Source: Alphaproteobacteria bacterium
GTDB taxonomy: Bacteria > Pseudomonadota > Alphaproteobacteria > ATCC43930 > CGMCC-115725
NCBI GenBank assembly: GCA_030039975.1
Contig: JASHUO010000014.1
Coordinates: forward strand, 1-7,028
Direction of reading: 5' to 3'
Length of the DNA stretch: 7,028 nt
Below the pieces are notes generated by a model, which was not told the DNA's origin, did not search any database, and saw only the letters and a program-made list of their open reading frames with translations. The position numbers were made by a program, and so were the translations under genes. Of the stretch, positions 1-6,462 are shown one piece after another. Position 1 is the stretch's first letter; each line of letters opens with the position of its first letter.

Positions 1-425
1 TGGTGACGTTGACCTACCTCGCGGAAGTCGCAGCCCGGCTGCGCGAGGTCGAGCACGCCGAACGCATCTATGCGTCGCTTCTGCCCTTCCGGGATCAGGC
101 GGTTACGGTTCCTGCCTTTACTTTGTGCTGCGGCGCTGCGGCACGATATCTGGGCCTGCTCGCCAGCGCTCTTGGCGATTGGTCTGCCGCCGAGGCGCAT
201 TTCGAGTACGCCCTGCAAATGAACGAGTGTCTACGCGCGAGGCCGTGGTTGGCCCATGCCCAGCACGAATTCTCCATCATGCTCTCGGCGCGCAATCGCC
301 GGGGTGATCAGGCGCGCGCGGCAGACCTCCTCGCGGCGGCGACGGCAACGGCAAAAGAGCTGAAGATGTTCGCGCTGCTGGAGCGTATCGGCGGCGCCGC
401 GCGCGGTTCAAGGCCTATGAATTAG
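1..425 (+). CDS. C-terminal end of a TPR-containing ATPase/cyclase-type regulatory protein (5' truncated)
   Basis: The open frame runs in from the left edge and ends at TAG 423-425, leaving about 140 residues. It is alpha-helical and TPR-like. One helical pair surrounds the segment AERIYASLLPFRDQAV. A second surrounds AARYLGLLASALGDWSAAEAHFEYAL and is followed by RARPWLAHAQHEFSIML. This spacing, with a 'YLGLLA..LG....A..HFE.AL..N...RARPWLA' pattern, is typical of the last repeats of large bacterial proteins that combine an AAA/NB-ARC-type ATPase, often with a class III adenylate cyclase or LuxR-type domain, and a long TPR array. Those N-terminal domains lie outside the window, so which subtype it is cannot be decided. 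A GTG at position 3 could be read as a start, but no ribosome binding site is visible there and the product would be only a repeat fragment, so truncation by the window edge is preferred. The gene lies 63 nt upstream of the DUF4242 gene on the same strand and may be co-transcribed with it. Confidence 0.72.
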   Translation, partial: VTLTYLAEVAARLREVEHAERIYASLLPFRDQAVTVPAFTLCCGAAARYLGLLASALGDWSAAEAHFEYALQMNECLRARPWLAHAQHEFSIMLSARNRRGDQARAADLLAAATATAKELKMFALLERIGGAARGSRPMN

Positions 426-488
426 CAAGCGAGTGGAGCATAGTTGTAAGCTAAGCATGATGAGCACGACAGAAAGGGGGAGGAACCT

Positions 489-746
489 ATGCCGCGTTTC
501 CTGATCGAGCGAAACTTCGCCGAGCAGCTCGAAGTCACCAACGACGCTGCCAGTGCCGTAAAACAGATCAATGATGAGGAAGGAGTGAAATGGCTGTTCT
601 CCTTCCTCAGCGCCGATAAAAAGAAGACCTATTGCTTGTACGAAGCGCCGAACGCCGAAAGCATTCGCGCGGCTGCGCGTCGGGCCAATTTGCCAGCCGA
701 CGTGATCGTCCAGGTCAGCGATCTCAGACCGGAGATGTTCAACTAG
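489..746 (+). CDS. DUF4242 (SCO4226-like) small ferredoxin-fold protein
   Basis: This 85-residue protein begins MPRFLIERNF and carries the family core KKKTYCLYEAPNAESIR at about residues 44-60, then NLPADVIVQV. That is the usual layout of DUF4242 proteins, whose structurally studied relative, Streptomyces SCO4226, is a small nickel-binding ferredoxin-like protein. Length matches the family (roughly 80-90 aa). Cys49 sits in the conserved core strand. The start is well supported: GGGGGAGG at 476-483 precedes ATG 489 with a five-base gap. No signal peptide or membrane segment is visible, so it should be cytoplasmic. Metal binding is known for only some relatives and is not assured here. Such genes often sit beside large ATPase/TPR regulators or cyclases, as here, but the functional link is unknown. 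A strong hairpin follows the stop codon. Confidence 0.82.
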   Translation: MPRFLIERNFAEQLEVTNDAASAVKQINDEEGVKWLFSFLSADKKKTYCLYEAPNAESIRAAARRANLPADVIVQVSDLRPEMFN

Positions 747-748
747 TC

Positions 749-773
749 GGGACGGGGCGCGAAGCCCCGTCCC
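749..773. terminator. GC-rich hairpin between convergent genes
   Basis: GGGACGGGGC (749-758) and GCCCCGTCCC (764-773) form a perfect 10-bp stem with a five-base loop. It starts two bases after the DUF4242 stop codon and lies 27 bases beyond the stop of the convergent FAD oxidoreductase. There is no T-run on either side, so it is not a canonical intrinsic terminator. Its position and strength suggest a bidirectional transcript-end or 3'-stabilising hairpin. Confidence 0.55.
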
Positions 774-800
774 CATTCGCCGAAGGACCGGCGCAACCGT

Positions 801-2222
801 TCAGGCCGTCGGCCTGATATTCTGGTTCAGCCGGAACAGGTTCTGCGGATCCCAACGCCGCTTCACCTCGGTGAGGCGCCGATAGTTGCCGCCATATATC
901 TTTTCGGTGCGATCCGCCTCATCCGCCGGGATAAAGTTGACGTAGGCGCCGCCCGTGGCAAACGGCGCGGTCGCCTGGAACAGCTCGCGCGCCCAGCTGA
1001 TGCAAGCGCGATCCTGGGCGATGTCGCGCCAGCGGGTATGCACATTCATGATGAAATGCGCGCCGCGCTGCGGATAGGCCGTGGCATCCGGCGCGACGCG
1101 GCTCATCGCGCCGCCCACTTGTGCCAGGAAGACCTCGCATTCCGGGCCGGGCAAGCGGCTGACCGCGTCCGTGACCACGCCTATCACATCGTCGGAGAGC
1201 TGCACGAAATCATGCGACTTCCAGTAGTTGCGCGCGCCGGGTGTCAGCAGCGGGTCGAACCCCGACTGCCAGCCGACGAAGGGATGCGGCCCCAGAACAT
1301 CGGCGATCGGCTGGCCGAGACGGCGCAGCGGTGCCACCGCTTTCTCTCCGTCGGCCATCGATCCCGCGAAGCACGCGGCGAAGACCAATACCTCGCGGCC
1401 ATGCCATTCCGCCGGGATGAACGGCAGCGGCGGCGCTTTGCGCATCACCGACCAGATGGTCAGCGCGTCGGGCGCCTCCGCTGCGACCCGCCGATAGCCC
1501 TTGAGCAGCTCCTGCGCCTGGGCGAAGGGATGGACGACGAGGCCGGAAAACACTTCCGGTCCGACCGGGTGAAGGCGGAACTCGAACGAGGTGACCACGC
1601 CGAAATTGCCGCCGCCGCCGCGTATGGCCCAGAACAGATCGGGATTCTCGCTGGCGTTCGCGTGAACCAGTTCGCCCTTCGCCGTGACCACATCGGCCGA
1701 GATCAAGTTGTCGATGGTCATGCCGAAAGCCCGCGTCAGCCAGCCGAAGCCGCCACCGAGCGTCAGCCCGGCAATGCCCGTGGTTGAGTTGATGCCGGTC
1801 GGGACGGCAAGGCCGAAAGTCTGCGTCTCGCGATCGACATCGCCCAGCGTCGCGCCAGGGCCGACCCAGGCCCGCCGCGCCTCGGGATCGACCCGCACCG
1901 ATTTCATCGGCGACAGGTCGATCAACACACCGCCATCGCCGACGGCGCTGCCCGCGATGTTGTGACCGCCGCCGCGAACCGCGATCGTGAGATGGTTGTC
2001 TGCGGCAAAGCGCACGGCACGGATTACATCGGCAGCCCCGGCGCAGCGGATGACGAGATCGGGCGACCGGTCGATCATCGCGTTCCAGATGGAACGTGCC
2101 TCGTCATAACCCGTCTCGCCTTTGCGGCAGACCGGACCCCGCAATGCCGAACGCAACGTCTCCACCAGATTGGTATCGATGCGCGGACGCTCCGCCGAAG
2201 CGCTTCCCTCGAAGCTCGTCAT
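801..2222 (-). CDS. FAD-binding (PCMH / berberine-bridge-type) oxidoreductase
   Basis: The 473-residue protein has a PCMH-type FAD domain at about residues 50-220 and a substrate/BBE part after that. The RGGGHN motif (83-88) supplies His87, the residue that carries 8-alpha-linked FAD in this family. GLTLGGGFGWLTR (152-164) is the second flavin-binding loop. The C-terminal BBE motif YGGNYRRLTEVKRRWDPQN (443-461) is intact. Where bicovalent members have the cysteine bound to flavin C6, this protein has Asn145 in TGINSTTG, so a single covalent link is expected, as in 6-hydroxy-D-nicotine oxidase-like enzymes. No signal peptide is seen, so it is probably cytoplasmic. The ATG at 2222 is chosen because AGAGGAGG (2236-2229) precedes it by six bases; an in-frame ATG at 2444 would overlap the amidase gene and translate a palindromic operator. 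It lies 190 nt downstream of the amidase, with its own putative CRP-type site. The substrate cannot be predicted: relatives oxidise sugars, alcohols, alkaloids and amines. Confidence 0.9.
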   Translation of the reverse strand: MTSFEGSASAERPRIDTNLVETLRSALRGPVCRKGETGYDEARSIWNAMIDRSPDLVIRCAGAADVIRAVRFAADNHLTIAVRGGGHNIAGSAVGDGGVLIDLSPMKSVRVDPEARRAWVGPGATLGDVDRETQTFGLAVPTGINSTTGIAGLTLGGGFGWLTRAFGMTIDNLISADVVTAKGELVHANASENPDLFWAIRGGGGNFGVVTSFEFRLHPVGPEVFSGLVVHPFAQAQELLKGYRRVAAEAPDALTIWSVMRKAPPLPFIPAEWHGREVLVFAACFAGSMADGEKAVAPLRRLGQPIADVLGPHPFVGWQSGFDPLLTPGARNYWKSHDFVQLSDDVIGVVTDAVSRLPGPECEVFLAQVGGAMSRVAPDATAYPQRGAHFIMNVHTRWRDIAQDRACISWARELFQATAPFATGGAYVNFIPADEADRTEKIYGGNYRRLTEVKRRWDPQNLFRLNQNIRPTA

Positions 2223-2276
2223 CTCCAGCCTCCTCTGGGTGTCGGATGGGGCCTTGCCCCGCTTTTTTTCCTGGAG
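2223..2276 (-). promoter_or_regulatory. Structured leader and RBS of the FAD oxidoreductase gene
   Basis: On the - strand the Shine-Dalgarno AGGAGG (2234-2229) sits in the loop of a small CCAG/CTGG hairpin (2238-2235 with 2228-2225). The same 3' arm, CTGGAG (2228-2223, directly before the ATG), can instead pair with CTCCAG at 2276-2271. That alternative encloses both the ribosome binding site and a GGGGC/GCCCC hairpin (2260-2256 with 2252-2248). Mutually exclusive pairings around an RBS are compatible with translational control, but the stems are short and may be chance. No known riboswitch class is recognised. Confidence 0.3.
2248..2269 (+). terminator. Terminator-like hairpin with T-run on the + strand
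   Basis: On the + strand GGGGC (2248-2252), a three-base loop CTT and GCCCC (2256-2260) are followed by GC and seven T residues (2263-2269). This has the form of a short intrinsic terminator, but no + strand gene ends here. It would only stop antisense transcription entering the amidase region. On the - strand the same bases form the hairpin in the FAD-gene leader, preceded by an A-run. Confidence 0.35.
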
Positions 2277-2350
2277 CCGTCCGCGACCGGAGCATCGACT
2301 CAACCGGCGCGACGGCATCGCAAAACGGTAGCCAATCACCAGCGCCCTAC

Positions 2351-2368
2351 ATGTGATCGGAATCACAT
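2351..2368 (-). promoter_or_regulatory. CRP/FNR-class operator upstream of the FAD oxidoreductase
   Basis: ATGTGATCGGAATCACAT is a perfect 7-4-7 inverted repeat and contains TGTGA-N6-TCACA, the classical CRP-type recognition sequence. Its centre is 137 bases before the chosen ATG of the FAD oxidoreductase. A weak -10-like TACCGT on the - strand (2330-2325) would put the transcription start near 2318 and the operator centre at -41.5, the class II activator position. The palindrome is seen directly; the promoter and the identity of the binding protein (CRP, FNR or another family member) are inferred. Confidence 0.55.
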
Positions 2369-2394
2369 CGTCATCGTCGAAATGATCGCGCCGT

Positions 2395-2420
2395 CGCGCT
2401 GACTGCGCCGAGTCAGTGCG
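2395..2420 (-). other. Hairpin overlapping the amidase stop codon
   Basis: CTGACT (2399-2404) and AGTCAG (2411-2416) pair perfectly around a six-base loop. Three further G-C pairs (2395-2397 with 2418-2420) extend the stem beyond one weak position. The amidase stop codon (2413-2415) is inside the right arm. No T-run follows on the - strand, so it may be a 3'-end stabilising or partial-termination structure between the operon and the FAD gene. Confidence 0.35.
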
Positions 2421-3849
2421 TTTGCGACTTGCGCTCTCGCGCACGGTGCCGATCTGTCCGCCCGGCGGGTCCGGGCGCGATGCCCAGCGCCGCTTGCCAG
2501 CGCCGGCCGAACGCCAGCAACCGCTGCTCCGAAAATGCCGGAGCGAGCAGCGTCACGCCCATCGCCGGGCCATCGGGCAGAAATCCGTTGGGCAGCGCGA
2601 GCGCCGAGAGATCCAGCAGATTGACGGGATAGGAGAAATAGCCGAGCCGGTTGTTGAGCTCTACCGGCTCCGCCAGCAGGTCGGCAATGGTATAGGCCGT
2701 GCCGCTGGTCGGCACGACCAGAAAATCGATGTCGCGCCACAGCGGCGCCAGTGCGCGGCGGATCTCGGCGAGCCGATAGAGCTGGGCAAAGACATCCGCC
2801 GCCTGGAAGCGCTGCGACCGGGTAATGATCTCCGCCGTCGTCGGCAGCACCGCCTCCGGATGCGTGGCGATGAAAGCGCCGACAGAGGCGAAGCGCTCGG
2901 CGATCCAGGCGCCGCCATAGAGCATGCTGCCCGCTTCGGCGAAAGGCGCGTAATCGGCGGGCACGGGAGTTCCGCCGAGCGCTTCCCATCGCGCGATGGC
3001 CGCAGCGAAGAGCGCCGCGGCCGCGCTATCGCCGAAGAAGCCCGCCGCCGCGCCTTGCGGGACGCCAAAGCGGAACCGGCCGCTCGCTGGAAGCGGCTCG
3101 CTGTCGTCGGCGGGGGGCGGGCGCGAGAACGGATCGGCCGGATCAGCTCCGGCGATGAGCGCCAGCACCTCGCCGGCATCGTCGCAATCGAGGGCGAAGA
3201 CGCTGACGCAATCGAGCGTCCGGCAGGCGGGAACGACCCCGCGGGTCGAGACCAGGCCGCGCGTCGGCTTCAGCCCGACGATGTTGTTGAAGCCGGCGGG
3301 GATGCGGCCCGAACCGCCCGTATCCGTGCCGAGCGCGAAGCTGACAAGACCGGCGCCGACCGCGACGGCAGAGCCGGAGCTCGACCCGCCGGCGGGATAG
3401 CGCTCATCGAACACCGAGGGACAAACGCCATAGGGCGAGCGCGTGCCGTTGAGCCCGGTCGCGAACTGATCGAGATTCGTCTTGCCGATGCAAATCGCTC
3501 CGGCCGCCAGGAGCCTGGCGACCGCCGGGGCCGAATCCACGGCCACATAGCCGAAGGCCGGGCATGCAGCGGTGGTCGGCATGCCGGCGACGTCGATATT
3601 GTCCTTCACGGCGAAGGGTATGCCGTACAGCGGCAGTACCGCGCCCTTGCGGCGCGCATCATCCGCGGCGGCGAGCTGTCGCCGACAGGCCTCCTCCGCC
3701 ACAAGGTGGATCCACACCCCATCCGCACCGCGGGCCGCGATGCGCTGGTAAATCGCGTGCAGCACCGCCGCCGGCGTCGCCGCGCCGGCAGCGTAAAGCC
3801 GGCGCAAGCTCGAGATCGCGAGCGAGCCGTCAAACCGGGGCGAGGTCAT
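2413..3849 (-). CDS. Amidase-signature hydrolase, allophanate hydrolase (AtzF)-type, without the C-terminal domain
   Basis: The 478-residue enzyme belongs to the amidase-signature family. Lys82 (in AVKDNIDVAG), Ser156 (in PAGGSSSGSAVAV) and the nucleophile Ser180 (in GTDTGGSGRIPAG) form the Lys/cis-Ser/Ser triad with standard spacing. The AtzF-type core is clear: VWIHLV near 45-50, IGKTNLDQFATGL (121-133), GTRSPYG and NNIVGLKPTRGL (188-199), then GVVPACRTLDCVSVFAL (204-220). AtzF removes the amide nitrogen of allophanate as ammonia. Classical AtzF is about 600 residues and has an extra C-terminal domain for the second, decarboxylating step; here the protein stops after the amidase domain with an Arg-rich tail (464-475). 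No downstream frame supplies the missing domain. The ATG (3849-3847) lies nine bases after the ATPase stop, so it is the fourth operon gene; its RBS is weak, suggesting coupled translation. Allophanate or a related ureido/amide compound is the likely substrate, but no urea carboxylase is in view. Confidence 0.85.
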   Translation of the reverse strand: MTSPRFDGSLAISSLRRLYAAGAATPAAVLHAIYQRIAARGADGVWIHLVAEEACRRQLAAADDARRKGAVLPLYGIPFAVKDNIDVAGMPTTAACPAFGYVAVDSAPAVARLLAAGAICIGKTNLDQFATGLNGTRSPYGVCPSVFDERYPAGGSSSGSAVAVGAGLVSFALGTDTGGSGRIPAGFNNIVGLKPTRGLVSTRGVVPACRTLDCVSVFALDCDDAGEVLALIAGADPADPFSRPPPADDSEPLPASGRFRFGVPQGAAAGFFGDSAAAALFAAAIARWEALGGTPVPADYAPFAEAGSMLYGGAWIAERFASVGAFIATHPEAVLPTTAEIITRSQRFQAADVFAQLYRLAEIRRALAPLWRDIDFLVVPTSGTAYTIADLLAEPVELNNRLGYFSYPVNLLDLSALALPNGFLPDGPAMGVTLLAPAFSEQRLLAFGRRWQAALGIAPGPAGRTDRHRARERKSQTH

Positions 3850-3858
3850 CGGTCCCGC

Positions 3859-4680
3859 TCAGCCAATGGCGGTTTGCGCTGCGCCGGCCTCTCTCCCATG
3901 CAGCATCAGGGCGAGCTCTCGGCGCAGCGCGTTGAAAGCGGGCGAGGCGACATCGCGCGGCCGCGGCAAGGTCACCGGGACGATCTCGGCGATGCGACCG
4001 GGATTGGGCGACATCACCACGATCCGGTCGGCGAGCAGGATCGCCTCTTCGATCGCATGGGTCACGAACAGCACCGTAAGGCGGGTACCCTGCCACAGGG
4101 TCAGCAGCTCGAGCTGCAATCGCTCGCGCGTCATCGCATCGAGCGCGCCGAAAGGCTCGTCCATCAGCACGATGGCGGCGTCATTGGCGAGGACGCGGGC
4201 GATCGAGACGCGCTGCTTCATGCCGCCCGACAGCTCGTGCGGATAGGCGTCGGCGAAGCGCGCCAGCCCGATCATGGCGATGAAGCGCTCGCCCGCCGCC
4301 CGCACCAGGTCGCGCGGCAAGCCGCGCGCCGCCGGCCCGAACTCGATATTGCGGCGGACCGAAAGCCAGGGGAAGAGACCGTAATCCTGGAACACCATGC
4401 CGCGCTCGGATCCGGGGCCCCTCACCTCTTTGCCGTTCATCAGGATGCGGCCTTCGCTCGGCTGCTCGAAGCCGCCGATGAGGCGCAGCAAGGTGGATTT
4501 GCCGCAGCCCGAGGCGCCGATGAGACAGAGAAACTCGCCGCGGCCGATCTCGAGGTTCACGTCGCGCAACGCCTCGACCTCGCCGCCGGAAACGGTGAAG
4601 CGCTTGTGAACGCGCTCGATCGCGAGGACCGGATCCGCCGCGCGCTCGCGCGCGGCGATCGCTTCAGCCATCAGCGCCAT
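3859..4680 (-). CDS. ABC importer ATPase, nitrate/sulfonate/taurine (SsuB/TauB/NrtD) type
   Basis: The 273-residue ATPase energises uptake through the neighbouring permease. Visible motifs in order are Walker A GASGCGKST (55-63), Q-loop Gln98 in MVFQDYGLFPW, signature LSGGMKQR (150-157), Walker B IVLMDEP with Asp174/Glu175, D-loop GALD, and the H-loop His208 in FVTHAIEEA. 'LFPWLSV.RNIEFG' and 'FVTHAIEEAILLADRI' are characteristic of the TauB/SsuB/NrtD branch. All catalytic residues are present. The ATG at 4680 is preferred because GGAG (4692-4689) precedes it by eight bases; it overlaps the permease gene by 17 nt. An ATG at 4671 (8-nt overlap) is possible but has no visible RBS, and an ATG at 4752 would overlap by 89 nt. 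The product should sit on the cytoplasmic face of the inner membrane. The substrate cannot be read from the ATPase. Confidence 0.93.
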   Translation of the reverse strand: MALMAEAIAARERAADPVLAIERVHKRFTVSGGEVEALRDVNLEIGRGEFLCLIGASGCGKSTLLRLIGGFEQPSEGRILMNGKEVRGPGSERGMVFQDYGLFPWLSVRRNIEFGPAARGLPRDLVRAAGERFIAMIGLARFADAYPHELSGGMKQRVSIARVLANDAAIVLMDEPFGALDAMTRERLQLELLTLWQGTRLTVLFVTHAIEEAILLADRIVVMSPNPGRIAEIVPVTLPRPRDVASPAFNALRRELALMLHGREAGAAQTAIG

Positions 4681-5467
4681 GCCGTGGGCTCCAGCGCAGG
4701 ACGCGCCGACTCGCGAGCTGAACCGCGCGGTCGGACAGAAAACCGATCGCACCGATCGTCACCATCCCGGCGATGACGACATCGGTGCGCGATACCTCGC
4801 GTGCATCGGTGATCATCGCGCCGAGGCCGGTTCTGACGCCGCTGATCTCGCCGACGACGATCACCACCCAGGCGAAGCCCAACCCCAGCCGCAAGCCGGT
4901 GACGATGCCCGGCAGCGCCGAAGGCAGGACGACCTTCGGAAACATCGCCGAGCGCGAGACGCCGAGCATCGCCGCCGCTTCCAGCAGCCGCGGCTCGACG
5001 CTGCGCACGCCGAGGATCGTGTTGAGCAGGATGGGATAGAAGCAGCCCAGGGTCACCAGCAGCAGCGCGGTGTGCGAGCCGAGCCCGAACAGGATGAGGA
5101 ACAGCGGCTGCCAGGCCGTCACCGGCACCGGGCGCAGCACCTGCAAGGTGCTGTCGAGCATGCGGCGGAAGAGCGGGAGCTGACCGATCAGCAGGCCGAG
5201 CGGCAGCGCCAGGCTCGCCGACAGCAGAAAGCCGCCATAGACCCGCTCGGCGGAAGCGAGGAGATTGAGCCACAGCGTGCCGCTGAAGGAATCATTGTTG
5301 CCGGCGAGTCCCGCGAGGTCGACGAACTCGCTGGCGATCTGGCCGGGCTGCGGAATGAGTCCGTCAGGATGGTTGCGCGTCAGCGCCCACCACAGCCCGA
5401 GCAGCAGGACCGGCAGCACGAAAGCAACCGGTCCCGGCGGCATTTGCGCGCGGGCGCCCATCGCCAC
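4664..5467 (-). CDS. ABC importer permease, nitrate/sulfonate/taurine (SsuC/TauC) type
   Basis: This 267-residue inner-membrane protein has hydrophobic segments near residues 13-30, 78-96, 117-130, 133-152, 186-208 and 229-246, matching the usual six-helix permease. The cytoplasmic EAA loop that contacts the ATPase is clear: EAAAMLGVSRSAMF starts at Glu163, with the conserved Gly169, then LPSALPGIVTGLRLGLGFAW. This loop and 'FGLGSHTALLLVTLGCFYPILLNT' are typical of the SsuC/TauC/NrtB group. The assigned start is a GTG (5467-5465) directly after the stop of the binding-protein gene. An in-frame ATG two codons later (5461) or another at 5443 could be the real start, as no strong ribosome binding site separates them; translation is probably coupled to the preceding gene. 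The 3' end overlaps the ATPase gene. It forms the transmembrane channel of the importer. Confidence 0.92.
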   Translation of the reverse strand: MAMGARAQMPPGPVAFVLPVLLLGLWWALTRNHPDGLIPQPGQIASEFVDLAGLAGNNDSFSGTLWLNLLASAERVYGGFLLSASLALPLGLLIGQLPLFRRMLDSTLQVLRPVPVTAWQPLFLILFGLGSHTALLLVTLGCFYPILLNTILGVRSVEPRLLEAAAMLGVSRSAMFPKVVLPSALPGIVTGLRLGLGFAWVVIVVGEISGVRTGLGAMITDAREVSRTDVVIAGMVTIGAIGFLSDRAVQLASRRVLRWSPRHGADG

Positions 5468-6421
5468 TCAAGCACGCTTCGCCAGCTGTTCCGAGAATTG
5501 CGGCGCTAGGAAGGTGCTGAAATCCGGCAGCGCGCGGATCTGCTTCAAGGCGAGCATGTGCTCGGCGTAGGAATGGACCTCATCGACCATGAGCGGCGTC
5601 ATCTGCCAATCCAGCTCGACATTGCTCACCGCGCGCGCCACCGCGGCTTTGTTGAGGCCGAGCTTCTGCACCGTCATCGCCACGATCTCGCCCGGGTGCG
5701 CCATGGCATAGGCGCTCGCCTGGCGCTGCAGATCGAGCATCATCATCACCCGATCCGGCTGCTTGGCGAGGGTTTCGCCATGGGTCGCGAGGATCATGTT
5801 GAGGCTGCCCATCGGCGTGGAATAGGGATACTCCACGATCTTGCCGCTGCCATCGACCAGCGAGAGGCTCGGCCCCGGCTCGGCGCCAACATAGGCGTCG
5901 ATATCGCCGCGCGCCAAGGCGGCCGGCATGTCGGCAAAGCCGATGCGCACCTCGCGGATGTCCTGCGGCGTCATGCCGACCATATGCAGCCGCTCATAGA
6001 AGAAGACCTGTTGCGTCGTGCCGGGCAGGATGCCCACCTGCTTGCCTTTGAGGTCGGTGATCGCCGCGATCGGCGAATCCTTGCGCGCCACCACCGCCAT
6101 GCCCTTGTTGCATTCGGAGCCGTAGACGACGACCGGCTGATGGGCGACCGATCCCAGAATCGCGGCGGCGATGCCGAAGGTCCCGAAATCGACCGAACCC
6201 GTCACCACCGCATCCTTGACGTCGGTCGGGGTCGAGAAGGGAATGATCTCGATGCGATAGCCGGCCGGGAGGAAGCGCTCGTAAAAATAAGGCGTGATCG
6301 AGTGGATGAGCTTCATCACGCCCATCCGTATGGTGACCGTCTCCTCGGCACGGACCGGCCCGCCGAGACCAGCGGCGGAGGCAGCAATAGCCGATCCGAG
6401 AAACGCCCGGCGCGACAGCAT
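5468..6421 (-). CDS. Periplasmic binding protein of an NMT1/SsuA/TauA-type ABC importer, Tat signal
   Basis: The 317-residue protein starts with a twin-arginine export signal: SRRAFLG at 3-9, a hydrophobic Ala-rich stretch, and a likely cleavage after VRA (residue 25). There is no lipobox cysteine, so the mature protein is probably soluble in the periplasm. The mature part follows the NMT1/SsuA fold: a first lobe with VKDAVVTGSVDFGTFGIAAA (68-87), the hinge-region ITDLKGKQVGILPGTTQQVF (121-140), and ALARGDIDAYVGAEPGPSL (168-186). The family binds nitrate, sulfonates, taurine, pyrimidine precursors and similar small compounds; the ligand here cannot be named. The ATG at 6421 is chosen because AGGAAGGG lies a few bases upstream, it directly precedes the Tat motif, and a predicted sigma-54 transcription start lies only about 30 nt before it. 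The longer frame from 6529 would begin upstream of that promoter. It is the first gene of the importer/amidase operon. Confidence 0.92.
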   Translation of the reverse strand: MLSRRAFLGSAIAASAAGLGGPVRAEETVTIRMGVMKLIHSITPYFYERFLPAGYRIEIIPFSTPTDVKDAVVTGSVDFGTFGIAAAILGSVAHQPVVVYGSECNKGMAVVARKDSPIAAITDLKGKQVGILPGTTQQVFFYERLHMVGMTPQDIREVRIGFADMPAALARGDIDAYVGAEPGPSLSLVDGSGKIVEYPYSTPMGSLNMILATHGETLAKQPDRVMMMLDLQRQASAYAMAHPGEIVAMTVQKLGLNKAAVARAVSNVELDWQMTPLMVDEVHSYAEHMLALKQIRALPDFSTFLAPQFSEQLAKRA

Positions 6422-6462
6422 GAGGAACCCTTCCTTTGCCAGGGACGCGTTGCCCCGAGTCG

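Noticed and set aside
1038..1787. 249-codon + strand open frame opposite the FAD oxidoreductase
   Set aside because: Arg- and Ala-rich shadow translation over conserved flavoprotein sequence, with no family resemblance.
2223..2444. N-terminal extension of the FAD oxidoreductase from an ATG at 2444
   Set aside because: It would overlap the amidase gene, translate a perfect operator palindrome, and ignore a strong AGAGGAGG site in front of the ATG at 2222.
2416..4776. Very long + strand open frame (786 codons) opposite the amidase and ATPase genes
   Set aside because: It is antisense to two genes with complete catalytic motifs, its translation is Arg/Gly/Asp-rich low-complexity sequence with no recognisable family, and such frames arise routinely opposite GC-rich genes.
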